A DNA stretch of 64,000 bases from NCBI RefSeq assembly GCF_001294465.1, contig NZ_LGAA01000027.1, forward strand, positions 31,292 to 95,291, in the 5' to 3' direction. The notes beneath the pieces are model-generated. The model was not told the origin of the DNA. It worked only from the letters and a program-made list of their open reading frames with translations, and did no database searches. A program made the position numbers and the translations under genes. Below, piece by piece: positions 19,427-29,415 of the stretch (its first letter is position 1; each line of letters starts with the position of its first letter). This DNA is from Moellerella wisconsensis ATCC 35017 (GTDB lineage: Bacteria > Pseudomonadota > Gammaproteobacteria > Enterobacterales > Enterobacteriaceae).

Positions 19427-21904
19427 ATGATCCTACTCAGCATAATCTTTTTATTCGCTTTAATTGGCATATTTTTCTATCACAAAACATCTTTGCGACT
19501 CAGCATAAGCCTCATTCTGCTCTATACTGCCACTATGGGGCTGGTTAATATTTGGAGTTACTGGCTATTACTTCCTGCCATATTAGTGCTATTCCCATTG
19601 ATATTCCCCTCAATTCGCCAGTCATTATTTTCAAAACGTATCTTAATCATGTTCAAAAAAGTTATGCCACCAATGTCACGAACTGAGAAAGAAGCGATTG
19701 ACGCCGGAACAACTTGGTGGGAGGGAGATTTATTTCAAGGCGCGCCCGACTGGAAGAAGCTACACAGCTATCCGAAACCACAACTGACAGCAGAAGAACA
19801 AGCTTTCCTTGACGGTCCCGTCGAAGTTGTTTGTGGTATGGTCAATGATTTTCAAGTCAGTCATGAGCTAGCCGATCTGCCTCCCGAAGTTTGGCAATAT
19901 TTGAAACAGCACCGCTTTTTTGCACTGATCATCAAAAAAGAGTACGGCGGTTTGGATTTTTCAGCCTATGCACAAGCCCGTATTTTACAAAAACTCGCGG
20001 GTGTCTCGGGTATTTTAGCAATTACAGTTGGTGTGCCTAACTCTTTGGGTCCCGGTGAATTATTACAGCACTATGGTACAGATGAACAAAAGCGCCAATA
20101 TTTACCTGGCTTAGCCCGCGGAGAAGAAGTGCCATGTTTTGCCCTCACTAGCCCAGAAGCTGGCTCTGATGCTGGGGCAATTCCTGATACCGGTATAGTT
20201 TGTATGGGAGAATGGCAAGGTAAGCAAGTATTAGGCATGCGCTTAACCTGGAATAAACGCTACATTACTCTCGCCCCCATCGCTACCGTCCTCGGACTAG
20301 CATTTAAATTATCAGACCCTGAGCATTTACTGAGCGAACAAACAGAATTAGGCATTACCTGTGCATTAATCCCTACAAATACCGATGGCGTTGAAATTGG
20401 TAAACGTCACTTCCCTCTTAATATTTCCTTTATGAACGGTCCTACTCGAGGGAAAGATATCTTTGTTCCTATTGATTACATTATAGGGGGCCCAGCAATG
20501 GCGGGACAAGGCTGGCGGATGCTGGTTGAATGTCTCTCTGTTGGTCGAGGGATTACTTTACCGTCCAATGCAACTGGGGGATTAAAAAGTGTCGCTATGG
20601 CGACTGGGGCTTATGCCTATATTCGTCGTCAATTTAAGCTGCCTATTGGTAAAATGGAAGGTATCGAAGAACCTTTAGCGCGTCTTGCTGGTAATGCATA
20701 TTTGATGGATGCCGCAGCAACCTTAATCACCACCGGCATTATGCTGGGAGAAAAACCGGCGGTATTATCTGCCATTGTAAAATATCATTGCACTCATAGA
20801 GGGCAACGCTCAGTGATTGATGCGATGGATATTGTTGGCGGTAAAGGTATCTGCTTAGGTTCATCAAATTTTGTCGCTCGCTTTTATCAAGGCTCCCCGA
20901 TTGCGGTCACTGTGGAAGGTGCCAATATTCTTACTCGCAGTATGATAATCTTTGGACAAGGTGCAATCCGTTGCCATCCTTATGTTTTAGAAGAAATGAA
21001 TGCAGTAAAAAATAATAATCTAACGGCTTTTGATAACGCCTTATTCGGTCATATTGGCCACGTACTCAGTAACCAAGTACGCAGTTTCTGGTTGGGATTA
21101 ACTAATGGGCGAACCAGTCGCAGTCCAATGAAAGATGAAACACGCCGTTATTATCAAATTTTAAATCGACAAAGTGCTAACCTCGCACTGTTATCCGATG
21201 TATCAATGGCTATCTTAGGCGGTAGTTTAAAACGCCGTGAACGTATATCTGCTCGTTTAGGCGATATCTTAAGCCACTTATATTTAGCCTCTGCTACACT
21301 CAAACGCTATGACGAAGAAGGCCGTCAAAAAGCAGATTTACCGTTGGTTAAATGGGCTGTCGAAGATTGTTTATATCAGTCAGAAAAAGCGATGGATGAT
21401 TTATTAAGAAACTTCCCTAATCGCTGGGTAGCAAGCGTGCTTAACCTGACGTTATTCCCATTAGGCCGCCGGATGAAAACGCCATCTGATCGTCTTGATC
21501 ATCAATTAGCTCGCATTATGATGGAGCCTTCTGAAACACGTGACAGAATTGGACGGGGACAATATTTAACCCCTACAGAGCATAATCCACACGGATTAGT
21601 CGAACAAGCACTGCACGATATTATTGCCGCTGAGCCGATTTTTGAGCGTATTTGCCGGTTAGCAGAACGTAAATTTAGTTTTACCCAATTAGATAAACTG
21701 GCTGAAAAAGCTTTAACCGATAAAATTATTACCCTAGAAGAAGCAGAGATTCTACGCATCGCTGAAAATAGTCGCTTACGGACTATCAATGTTGATGAAT
21801 TCGAATTCAATGATTTAGCTGTAGCACCAAGTAAACAGCCTGCCCAAGACAGTAAAAACAGTGAGAATGGCAATAGTCCCCTAAAGAAAAAACATGCCGC
21901 TTAA
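19427..21904 (+). CDS. fadE: acyl-CoA dehydrogenase FadE
   Basis: FAD-dependent first dehydrogenation step of aerobic fatty-acid beta-oxidation. 825 aa against about 814 in E. coli. Two N-terminal hydrophobic segments (about residues 1-20 and 25-65) anchor it to the membrane. The dehydrogenase domain shows [16 protein letters not shown] (FAD/substrate), [18 protein letters not shown] and the C-terminal flavin segment [12 protein letters not shown] with [13 protein letters not shown]. The last 25 or so residues are a polar, lysine-rich tail. AGGAG precedes the ATG. Confidence 0.96.
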   Translation: MILLSIIFLFALIGIFFYHKTSLRLSISLILLYTATMGLVNIWSYWLLLPAILVLFPLIFPSIRQSLFSKRILIMFKKVMPPMSRTEKEAIDAGTTWWEGDLFQGAPDWKKLHSYPKPQLTAEEQAFLDGPVEVVCGMVNDFQVSHELADLPPEVWQYLKQHRFFALIIKKEYGGLDFSAYAQARILQKLAGVSGILAITVGVPNSLGPGELLQHYGTDEQKRQYLPGLARGEEVPCFALTSPEAGSDAGAIPDTGIVCMGEWQGKQVLGMRLTWNKRYITLAPIATVLGLAFKLSDPEHLLSEQTELGITCALIPTNTDGVEIGKRHFPLNISFMNGPTRGKDIFVPIDYIIGGPAMAGQGWRMLVECLSVGRGITLPSNATGGLKSVAMATGAYAYIRRQFKLPIGKMEGIEEPLARLAGNAYLMDAAATLITTGIMLGEKPAVLSAIVKYHCTHRGQRSVIDAMDIVGGKGICLGSSNFVARFYQGSPIAVTVEGANILTRSMIIFGQGAIRCHPYVLEEMNAVKNNNLTAFDNALFGHIGHVLSNQVRSFWLGLTNGRTSRSPMKDETRRYYQILNRQSANLALLSDVSMAILGGSLKRRERISARLGDILSHLYLASATLKRYDEEGRQKADLPLVKWAVEDCLYQSEKAMDDLLRNFPNRWVASVLNLTLFPLGRRMKTPSDRLDHQLARIMMEPSETRDRIGRGQYLTPTEHNPHGLVEQALHDIIAAEPIFERICRLAERKFSFTQLDKLAEKALTDKIITLEEAEILRIAENSRLRTINVDEFEFNDLAVAPSKQPAQDSKNSENGNSPLKKKHAA

Positions 21905-21964
21905 TTTCACACCGATATAACTGATAATGCCTCTAGATAAATTAAATATTGACCCAGTAACAAT

Positions 21965-21999
21965 AATGGCCTAGCTCATTCTTTCAGGGCTAGGCCATT
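21965..21999. terminator. hairpin between convergent fadE and lysA
   Basis: Perfect 11-bp stem (AATGGCCTAGC / GCTAGGCCATT) with a 13-base loop, midway between the two convergent stops. No strong T-run, so it is assigned as a bidirectional terminator mainly by position. Confidence 0.6.
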
Positions 22000-22020
22000 T
22001 AAACTATCAAATAGCACAAA

Positions 22021-23283
22021 CTAAATTAATTCTAATGCCAATAATTGTTCTATTGTTTGTCGACGACGAATTAATTGAGGCTGCCCATTAATAAACATGA
22101 CTTCTGGCAATAATGGCCGGCTATTATAATTTGATGACATTGATGCACCATAAGCGCCTGTATCATGAAATACCAAATAATCGCCAACATTAACTGGAGG
22201 TAGTGGCCGAGTTTCTACGGTTCCCCCTTCTTGCTGAGTAAATACATCACCAGATTCGCACAATGGCCCAGCAACAATAGTATCAATCAAATGCGTATTA
22301 TCGAGCTTGCGATCATCCGCAGGTAATACTGAAATATGATGATAGCTGCCATACATAGCCGGGCGCATTAAATCATTGAATCCGCTATCAACTAACACAT
22401 AATTGCGACTTCCCATAGATTTTATCGCCCGAACCTCGGCAATTAATACACCAGATTCCGCCACTAAATAGCGACCAGGTTCAATTTCTAATTCAATCGA
22501 ATGTTCCAAATGTGCTTCAATACGTTGACGTGCACTGTCCCATAAATGGTAATAATGGTTAATATCGATAGTTTCATCATCTTGACGATATGGCGTTGAT
22601 AATCCGCCCCCTGCTGAAATTGCCTGAATATCTACGTCTGCGGTTTTTACTAATTCAACCATCGCCTCACACACGCTAGATAAATGTGCATAATCAACCC
22701 CTGAGCCAATATGCATATGTAAGCCAATTAATGATAAACCGTAATGGCGAATTTTTTCCAGCGCCAAAGGTAAATCCGCATGCCAAATACCGTGTTTGCT
22801 ATTTTCCCCCCCAGTATTAGTTTTTTGGCTATGCCCATGACCAAACCCTGGATTAATCCGTAACCACACCGGATGCCCAGCTTTTTGCTGACCAATTTGA
22901 TCGAGCATATCAATAGATCCAGCATTGACCGGAATATCTAATTCAGTAACTCGCATTAATGTCGCTTGATCTAACACATCCGCTGTAAATACAATTTCAG
23001 CACTTTCACGTCCCGGTTGAAAACCTGCCACTAATGCACGTTCTATCTCCCCCAGTGACACTGAATCAACTTTTACCCCTTGCTCTCGCATTAAACTTAA
23101 AATATGAATGTTAGAACATGCTTTTTGTGCAAAGCGGATCGCATCAAATTGGGTTAATCGTTTAATTCGTTCAAGGATCACTTCGCTATCATAGACCCAA
23201 AGCGGGGTTCCATAGTGTTGTGGTAACGCGCGTAATGTGGTTGGTGTCAGGTAATGGCTGGTTGTGCTAGCAAATGTTGTCAT
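22021..23283 (-). CDS. lysA: diaminopimelate decarboxylase
   Basis: PLP enzyme that makes L-lysine from meso-diaminopimelate, the last step of lysine synthesis. 420 aa, equal to E. coli. The PLP lysine is Lys54 in RFAQKACSN; other motifs are PVNAGSIDMLDQ, HMHIGSG, the glycine-rich ISAGGGLSTPY, EIEPGRYLVAESG and GPLCESGDVF with the active cysteine. Divergently arranged with its activator lysR, the classical arrangement. Confidence 0.97.
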   Translation of the reverse strand: MTTFASTTSHYLTPTTLRALPQHYGTPLWVYDSEVILERIKRLTQFDAIRFAQKACSNIHILSLMREQGVKVDSVSLGEIERALVAGFQPGRESAEIVFTADVLDQATLMRVTELDIPVNAGSIDMLDQIGQQKAGHPVWLRINPGFGHGHSQKTNTGGENSKHGIWHADLPLALEKIRHYGLSLIGLHMHIGSGVDYAHLSSVCEAMVELVKTADVDIQAISAGGGLSTPYRQDDETIDINHYYHLWDSARQRIEAHLEHSIELEIEPGRYLVAESGVLIAEVRAIKSMGSRNYVLVDSGFNDLMRPAMYGSYHHISVLPADDRKLDNTHLIDTIVAGPLCESGDVFTQQEGGTVETRPLPPVNVGDYLVFHDTGAYGASMSSNYNSRPLLPEVMFINGQPQLIRRRQTIEQLLALELI

Positions 23284-23308
23284 AAATGATCCATTTTATT
23301 ATTTGATT

Positions 23309-23342
23309 TTGTTATTAAGATAAATTTGTTATTAAGATAAAT
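23309..23342. repeat. 17-bp tandem repeat in the lysA-lysR promoter region
   Basis: TTGTTATTAAGATAAAT occurs twice in direct succession with no mismatch. The unit contains the near-palindrome TTATTAAGATAA. It lies 26 bp upstream of the lysA ATG and 113 bp upstream of lysR, where LysR would bind. Confidence 0.8.
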
Positions 23343-23454
23343 CAGCAGAAAAAACGATATTGAATATTAATCCATTATCAATGCAAAATAAGCGGAAAAA
23401 AAATATCCATTTTGCTAAAGTCTATTTATTTCTGATATAGGTTGGAATAAAACC

Positions 23455-24387
23455 ATGCAACAACTTTCTTGGCGCCATATCGAGATATTTAAAGCCGTTA
23501 TGACCGCGCCAAACTTGACTGAAGCTGCGCAGTTGCTGAACACATCTCAGCCGACGATCAGCCGCGAATTGGCTCGGTTGGAATATCTACTGCAATTTAA
23601 ATTATTTGATAGGATAAAAGGACGCCTGCACCCGACAGTACAGGGATTACGCTTGTTTGAAGAGGTAGAACGCTCTTATTATGGATTAGCGCGTATCAAA
23701 AATGCGGCTGAATCTATCCGACAATTTGAACATTCTGAATTATCAATAACCTGCTTACCTGCATTTGCACAATCTTTGTTGCCCCAAGTTTGCCACCATT
23801 TCATGGCCACTTATCCTGAATTAAATCTAACGATTATTCCGCAAGAATCACCACTACTTGAAGAATGGCTTTCTGCCCAACGCTACGATCTTGGGCTTAC
23901 TGAGCATTTACAAACGCCGCCGGGTACCGAACGTATTAGTTTAATCAGCTTAAATGAAGTTTGTGTGCTACCCGCCGAGCACCCTCTCTGTAATAAGCCT
24001 CAGCTAACACCGGAGGATTTTTCAGGGCAACGCTTTATTCATTTATCACAAACCGATAGCTACCGACAAATAATCGATCGTATTTTTAGCCAGCATGGAG
24101 TCATGCGTAAAAGTGTTATGGAAACACATTCTGCCGCTTCAATATGTGCGATGGTACAACAAGGCATTGGACTATCTATCGTAAATCCGTTTACTGCCTT
24201 AGATTTCTATCAACAAGATCACCGAAAACTGGTGATCCGCCCATTTAGCTACGAGATCCCCTTTACTGTCAGCCTGATCACACCATTACATCGCCCATCT
24301 TATGAAATAATCTCAGCATTTCATGACTGCCTAAATAAAACCCTGCAACAGCTTGGTACCCAACTAAAGCAAGCGCTTACTCATTAA
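23455..24387 (+). CDS. lysR: LysR, transcriptional activator of lysA
   Basis: The founding LysR-type regulator, activating lysA in response to diaminopimelate. 310 aa. Winged helix-turn-helix at residues 1-60 (LTEAAQLLNTSQPTISRELARLE) followed by the periplasmic-binding-fold effector domain. It retains HPTVQGLRLFEEV and the C-terminal PFTVSLITPLHRPS, as in E. coli LysR. Its 3' end overlaps the convergent next regulator gene by 24 bp. Confidence 0.95.
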   Translation: MQQLSWRHIEIFKAVMTAPNLTEAAQLLNTSQPTISRELARLEYLLQFKLFDRIKGRLHPTVQGLRLFEEVERSYYGLARIKNAAESIRQFEHSELSITCLPAFAQSLLPQVCHHFMATYPELNLTIIPQESPLLEEWLSAQRYDLGLTEHLQTPPGTERISLISLNEVCVLPAEHPLCNKPQLTPEDFSGQRFIHLSQTDSYRQIIDRIFSQHGVMRKSVMETHSAASICAMVQQGIGLSIVNPFTALDFYQQDHRKLVIRPFSYEIPFTVSLITPLHRPSYEIISAFHDCLNKTLQQLGTQLKQALTH

Positions 24388-25284
24388 TTGCTGCCAATAT
24401 TTAGAATGGGCAAACCAATCGGCTAAATAATCTAATAGTACCCTCAAGGTGGCCGGCATATTTTGGCGGCTGGTATAAATTGCATAAATACCTAAAGGTT
24501 GAGGCTGGTAATCTGTCAATAAAGGGATCAGTTCGCCTGAATTTAAATACTCGGCAACTGAATAATAGGGTTGCATAGCAATACCAGCACCATAGCGGGC
24601 TGCATCAGCTAAAAATGTCGATTCATTAGCACTTAAACGTCCTTGCACAGGAACTGAGAACGATTCTCCCTGCTTTTTAAACAGCCAAATGCTACGTCCA
24701 AAGAAATTGTAAGTTAGGCAATCCATCATGGCTAAGTGTGCAGGTTCCGTCGGCAAGATTCTATGTTCAAAATAGCTTGGTGAAGCACAAATAACCGAGT
24801 GACAGGTTGATAACGGCCTAGCAATTAAATTAGGTTCCAAATCATTAGTAATACGGATCGCTAGATCAATTCGATCTTCAACCAAATTAGTTACTTTGTT
24901 ACTGATTTGTAAATCTATCATCATTTGGGGATAAAGCAGTAAAAAGTCGCTAATTGCCCGAGATAATGCACTGTTCGCTATCGATTGGGAACAACTAATA
25001 CGAATTAATCCACTGAGGGCTGTCGCACCTTTATCTTGCTGAACCGGTAAAGATTGGGCCAATAAATTTAATTTTAGTGCCTGCTGATAAACCTGCTCAC
25101 CGGCCGAAGTCAAACTAAGCCGACGAGTGGTGCGGTTGATTAATCGCACTCCTGCCCACGCTTCCATTTCCGCCAAATAACGTGTCACCATCGCTCGAGA
25201 CATCTCGAGTTTATCCGCGGCAGCGACCATGCTTCCCTGTTCAATAATGGTAATAAATACCTGATTTGCGGTGATCCGATCCAT
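24364..25284 (-). CDS. LysR-family transcriptional regulator (DmlR/CrgA-like)
   Basis: 306 aa with N-terminal helix-turn-helix (GSMVAAADKLEMSRAMVTRYLAEMEAW, split by the turn) and RLINRTTRRLSLTSAG typical of the DmlR-like subgroup. The effector domain lacks features that would name a ligand. It is divergent from the metallo-hydrolase gene at 25448, with 163 bp between the starts; by the usual rule for LysR proteins this neighbour is the most likely target. Confidence 0.88.
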   Translation of the reverse strand: MDRITANQVFITIIEQGSMVAAADKLEMSRAMVTRYLAEMEAWAGVRLINRTTRRLSLTSAGEQVYQQALKLNLLAQSLPVQQDKGATALSGLIRISCSQSIANSALSRAISDFLLLYPQMMIDLQISNKVTNLVEDRIDLAIRITNDLEPNLIARPLSTCHSVICASPSYFEHRILPTEPAHLAMMDCLTYNFFGRSIWLFKKQGESFSVPVQGRLSANESTFLADAARYGAGIAMQPYYSVAEYLNSGELIPLLTDYQPQPLGIYAIYTSRQNMPATLRVLLDYLADWFAHSKYWQQLMSKRLL

Positions 25285-25447
25285 TTAATATGTCCGATTT
25301 ATGCAACAAACAATTGTCAATTATGCCGTTTTTCTTTCTTTAATTGCAATTTAATATACATCTCATCAATACAGGCTAATAGCCTTCACCCTATAAAGTT
25401 ATCTCTGATCCCAAGAGATAAATAAATACCTCAATCAGGATAATCTA

Positions 25448-26323
25448 ATGAAATTAACTAAATTATTTGTCGCTGCTAGCCTGCTAATGACTGCCAGTCA
25501 ATTTTCCTCGGCGGCAGCATTAAAACTAGAGATCTATAATCCCGGGAATAATAGTATTTTTCCCGTATCTTCTGAAATTATTAGTGGTGAAAATGAAGTT
25601 GTTTTAATTGATGCTCAATTTCAAAATAATGATGCTGAAGCATTAGTAAATAAAATCAAACAACTGAATAAAAAACTGACTACTATTTATATCAGTCATT
25701 CTGACCCAGATTATTATTTTGGCTTAGAAACACTAACTAAAGCCTTCCCTGACGCCAAAGTGATTGCTAGCCCAGCCACAGTTAATGCTATTAAAGCCAG
25801 CAAAGATAGCAAACTGGCTTATTGGAGCGGCATTCTTAAAGAGCAAGCTCCAGCATCATTAATTGTCCCTGAAGCTCTTGAGGGTAATAGTTTTTCAATT
25901 GAAGGAAAGCCTATTATTATTCAAGGAATAAATGGCGAGGATCCTGCCCGTACATTTGTTTGGATCCCTGATTTAAAGGCTGTTGTTGGTGGTGTTATCG
26001 TTTCCGATAATATCCACGTTTGGATTGCAGATACTCAAACAAGCGCATCACGCCAATATTGGAAAAATACATTAGCTTCGATTAAACAACTGGACCCGCA
26101 AATTATTGTTCCGGGGCATTTTACTGGTAAATCTACGTTAGATATTGCTAGCGTTAACTTTACGTTACAGTACCTTAATGACTTTGAAAATACAGCAGCC
26201 AATAGTCGTAATGCCGCCGAAACTATCCAAAAAATGACCCATAAATATCCACAATTAGAAGATGTCTCTAGTTTGGAGCTCAGTGCTAAAGTAATTAAAG
26301 GTGAATTGACCTGGCCACAATAA
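25448..26323 (+). CDS. exported metallo-beta-lactamase-fold protein
   Basis: 291 aa with a signal peptide (cleavage near SSAA, residue 22-24). The metal-binding loop reads ISHSDPDYYFGLETL, i.e. H-x-D-x-D-Y in place of the common H-x-H-x-D-H, and the later site is VPGHFTG; the LIDAQF strand and a WIPDLKAVVGG segment support the fold. The altered ligand set leaves the reaction unknown. It is divergent from a LysR gene and about 250 bp before a DsbA-like gene. Confidence 0.8.
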   Translation: MKLTKLFVAASLLMTASQFSSAAALKLEIYNPGNNSIFPVSSEIISGENEVVLIDAQFQNNDAEALVNKIKQLNKKLTTIYISHSDPDYYFGLETLTKAFPDAKVIASPATVNAIKASKDSKLAYWSGILKEQAPASLIVPEALEGNSFSIEGKPIIIQGINGEDPARTFVWIPDLKAVVGGVIVSDNIHVWIADTQTSASRQYWKNTLASIKQLDPQIIVPGHFTGKSTLDIASVNFTLQYLNDFENTAANSRNAAETIQKMTHKYPQLEDVSSLELSAKVIKGELTWPQ

Positions 26324-26380
26324 TTGATATCTAATTTATCAGTCTATTAATATGAATCTCTTTGATATGGCCACTATGAT

Positions 26381-26465
26381 AGTTCTGTTACTGAATAGTT
26401 CTATTACTGAACAGTTCTGTTATTTAGTGGCCTGTTATTTAGTGGCTTATTTAGTGGCTTATTTA
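26381..26465 (+). repeat. two adjacent short tandem-repeat arrays
   Basis: First array: AGTTCTGTTACTGAAT, then AGTTCTATTACTGAAC, then a partial AGTTCTGTTA (16-bp period, 26381-26422). Second array: TTATTTAGTGGC three times (26420, 26435, 26447) plus a partial TTATTTA, 12-bp period. A 66-codon frame passes through the repeats and gives a repetitive hydrophobic peptide, but it has no good ribosome site and I do not call it a gene. Confidence 0.8.
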
Positions 26466-26572
26466 TCGAATAATTTAATCGCTAACTTAAATAAATTAAT
26501 CATTAAGCTCATTCCAGCACAAAATGATCTCCCAATTTTCATTTATAGATAATCAGAGGTAAATTAGAATTA

Positions 26573-27256
26573 ATGGACAATAATATGCTCAAACTCATTT
26601 ATATTTATGATCCACTGTGTGGTTGGTGTTATGGCGCTGAACCACTCCTTGAAATAGCGGCGCAGCATTCATCGATCCAACTTGAATTACATGCTGGTGG
26701 AATGTTAGCAAATGATCGCAAGCTGTTGATCAACGATTCATTTCGTCAACATATAATAAAATCAGATCAACGTATTGCTGCGATTACAGGGCAACCATTT
26801 ACTGCTGCATATCGCCAGATGTTATCTGAAAATAATCTAACTTTTGACTCCGCTCCACCAATCACTGCAATTTTAGCCGCCGGAAAACAATCACAACAAG
26901 ATTTTGCTATGCTAAAAGCTATTCAGCATGCTCACTATGTAATGGGACGGCGTATTAGTGAAAATGAAGTTTTGTTTTCTATCGCGACAGAAATAGGTCT
27001 CGATAAAACACAATTTATCACTAATTTTAATCATTTTTACGGTAAGCCCACTCAGCGGCATGTTGATCTCAGTCGTGATTTATTAAATCGATCTGGCTCT
27101 TCAGGTTTTCCTACCTTATTAATAGGATCTTCATCAACTGATCATTTAATTCCATCCGATCAGAGTGGCGAATTACAACCTATTGCATTAGCTGATTTTC
27201 TCGGTGATCACTCTCGATGGAAGAAATACCTTGATCAACTTAGTGATCACCAATAA
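26573..27256 (+). CDS. DsbA-family thioredoxin-fold protein (cytoplasmic, FrnE-like)
   Basis: 227 aa, no signal peptide. The active-site loop DPLCGWCYGAEP gives a CGWC motif at about residues 16-19 (from the first ATG), and the cis-proline loop is GSSGFPTLLIG near the C-terminus; the helical insertion between them is that of the DsbA/FrnE group. These proteins act as thiol oxidoreductases or isomerases; the substrate is unknown. ATG 26573 has AGAGG 12 bases upstream; ATG 26585 is an alternative. Its short distance from the metallo-hydrolase may mean joint transcription, but the repeats lie between. Confidence 0.85.
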   Translation: MDNNMLKLIYIYDPLCGWCYGAEPLLEIAAQHSSIQLELHAGGMLANDRKLLINDSFRQHIIKSDQRIAAITGQPFTAAYRQMLSENNLTFDSAPPITAILAAGKQSQQDFAMLKAIQHAHYVMGRRISENEVLFSIATEIGLDKTQFITNFNHFYGKPTQRHVDLSRDLLNRSGSSGFPTLLIGSSSTDHLIPSDQSGELQPIALADFLGDHSRWKKYLDQLSDHQ

Positions 27257-28071
27257 GTATCAATGAGTAACCAGTAACATCCACTAAGCACGATTGATGG
27301 TCCAAAGGGAATCGCTGCCGATCTTCTTTGAAATCTAAAATAGAGCCATAAATAATGAATAATTCCACATACTGCCGCCCCTAACAGTAAATAAGGCAGT
27401 TTTAACACCCCTAACCACGCGCCATAAGCGGCAATTAGCTTTAAATCTCCATGACCTAATTGTGGCTGCTGATAGTGCCAGTTCATCATCGAGGAAATAA
27501 ATAGCATCAATAAATATCCTGCAAGAACCCCATAGATACCTAAAGCAATATTACCTTGTGGAATTAATAATTGAAAAATCAATCCTCCCCATAATAAAGA
27601 AAATGTTAATATATCTGGTAATAATAATAATTTAATATCAATTATAGCTAAAGTAATACTAAGCAAGAAAAAAAACGTCAAGAAAAATAAGGTAATACTA
27701 TTTTTTTCATGCCATAAAACCCATCCGATAAAAATAAAAAAAACAGGAAATAAATATTTATAACTCATATTAATAGTTGGCATAGAAAACAGCCGTTGTG
27801 GAATATAATGCAATAATAACAACATAATTATAGGTAATATTATTACAGAGCCTAGTGCTATAATAACCTCTAATCGTTCAAAAGATAATGAAATATTTAT
27901 GATATTATTTTTTTCTTCAACTGCTCTATCTATTGTCAAATTAGCAGCATCAATGGAGATATCAATACCACCAAATAAAACAATAATAAAATCATGAGCA
28001 TAAAACAAAACCAAATAAGAATAGCAATAAATAAATTCTATAATTATATCTAATATAAAATTCCATTTCAT
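27247..28071 (-). CDS. orphan A24-type prepilin peptidase-like membrane protein
   Basis: 274 aa, polytopic. The two aspartates of type IV prepilin peptidases are present: AIIDIKLLLLPD and LGHGDLKLIAAYGAWLG, plus the C-terminal AIPFGPSIVLSG. The N-terminal cysteine-rich methyltransferase domain is absent and replaced by an unrelated hydrophobic region, so it should cleave but not methylate. No pilin or secretion genes are nearby, so the substrate must be encoded elsewhere or the gene is a relic. It overlaps the DsbA-like gene by 10 bp, tail to tail. Confidence 0.82.
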   Translation of the reverse strand: MKWNFILDIIIEFIYCYSYLVLFYAHDFIIVLFGGIDISIDAANLTIDRAVEEKNNIINISLSFERLEVIIALGSVIILPIIMLLLLHYIPQRLFSMPTINMSYKYLFPVFFIFIGWVLWHEKNSITLFFLTFFFLLSITLAIIDIKLLLLPDILTFSLLWGGLIFQLLIPQGNIALGIYGVLAGYLLMLFISSMMNWHYQQPQLGHGDLKLIAAYGAWLGVLKLPYLLLGAAVCGIIHYLWLYFRFQRRSAAIPFGPSIVLSGCYWLLIDTYW

Positions 28072-28674
28072 TTAATTAAATCCTTTTTTATAACTTACAG
28101 TTAAGCTAGTTTAAAATTCACTTGATGTATATTGAAAATAATTAATCATCAACACAAAAATAAATTGATTGCAATCTGTTAAATAAAAAAACAATATACT
28201 AAATAATAAAAAACAAGAATTAACTTATATTTATTAAAAATAGGAGTGTTTTAATTAACTTTATATAGTTATATACTCGTCATTTATTAACAAAAGCATT
28301 TATTGAATAAAATATATATTCATTATAGTTGATAATGCACTAATATAATATTGAGAATTAAAATTTAAAATTTAAAATTTAAAATTAATATCTAAAATTA
28401 GCCCTAAAATGAACTTATAGAAATACAATAAATAATATAACCACAAAATTATACCGTAATACAAGTCAAAAAATAATTTCAGACTGACACAAAAATAACC
28501 ATTGAGACCGATAACAAAACAAATTCTGTTGCTATAATTTATGGCTACTATAAATCACTGACTATTCATTATAGAATCATTAAACACTCGACAATCACTC
28601 ATTTAACCTAGTGTTGTGGTCTAACGAGTTTATCATCAACAACATTCAGTCCCGGTACTCATAAGGAAAAACTC
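28072..28674. other. AT-rich intergenic region with a 7-bp tandem repeat
   Basis: About 600 bp of very AT-rich sequence. Near 28358-28387 the unit AAAATTT is repeated about four times. No ORF or RNA was recognised. In E. coli endA often lies upstream of rsmE; it is absent here. Confidence 0.5.
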
Positions 28675-29406
28675 ATGCGAATTCCACGCATTTATCACCC
28701 GGAGCCATTACAAGCTAATACTACAATTTCTCTGAGCGATGATGCAGCTAACCATGTCGGTAGAGTCCTACGAATGGTTAAGGGGCAAGCACTCGAACTG
28801 TTTGATGGTAGTAATTATATTTTTTCAGCAGAAATCATCGAATCATCTAAAAAAGAAGTTCGTGTCCAAATTATTGATTCAACACTAGATAACCGTGAAT
28901 CTCCACTTAACTTGCATCTGGGACAAGTGATTTCTCGCGGTGAAAAAATGGAATTTACTATTCAGAAATCTGTTGAATTAGGTGTTAATATTATTACTCC
29001 GCTACTTTCAGCACGCTGTGGTGTTAAATTAGATGCAGAGCGACTAGCTAAAAAAGTGCAGCAATGGCAAAAAATTGCGATTGCAGCTTGCGAACAATGC
29101 GGCCGTAATCAAATCCCTATCATCCGCGAAATTCAAATATTAGAAACGTGGTGCGCAGAAGACGATGGGGCATTTAAAGTCAATCTTCATCCTCGCGCCA
29201 CCGAAAGTATTAATACGCTACCGGCATCAGTTAAGGATGTACGGCTGCTCATTGGGCCAGAAGGCGGTCTCTCCGCTGAAGAAATTGCTATGACCGCAAA
29301 ATATCAATTCACCGATATTTTACTCGGGCCTAGAGTATTACGAACAGAAACGACGGCGCTCACCGCTATTGCGGCATTACAAGTGCGTTTAGGCGATTTA
29401 GGATAA
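28675..29406 (+). CDS. rsmE: 16S rRNA m3U1498 methyltransferase
   Basis: SPOUT-fold methyltransferase that modifies U1498 of 16S rRNA. 243 aa. An N-terminal PUA-like domain ([12 protein letters not shown]...NHVGRVLRM) is followed by the knot domain with [26 protein letters not shown], the SAM-binding [13 protein letters not shown] and [15 protein letters not shown]. First gene of a run of core genes on the plus strand; gshB starts 9 bp after its stop. Confidence 0.96.
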   Translation: MRIPRIYHPEPLQANTTISLSDDAANHVGRVLRMVKGQALELFDGSNYIFSAEIIESSKKEVRVQIIDSTLDNRESPLNLHLGQVISRGEKMEFTIQKSVELGVNIITPLLSARCGVKLDAERLAKKVQQWQKIAIAACEQCGRNQIPIIREIQILETWCAEDDGAFKVNLHPRATESINTLPASVKDVRLLIGPEGGLSAEEIAMTAKYQFTDILLGPRVLRTETTALTAIAALQVRLGDLG

Positions 29407-29415
29407 GGAGCTATA

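Noticed and set aside
26352..26552. Plus-strand frame of 66 codons between the metallo-hydrolase and DsbA-like genes
   Set aside because: Its hydrophobic repeats come directly from the DNA tandem repeats; no ribosome site or homologue recognised.
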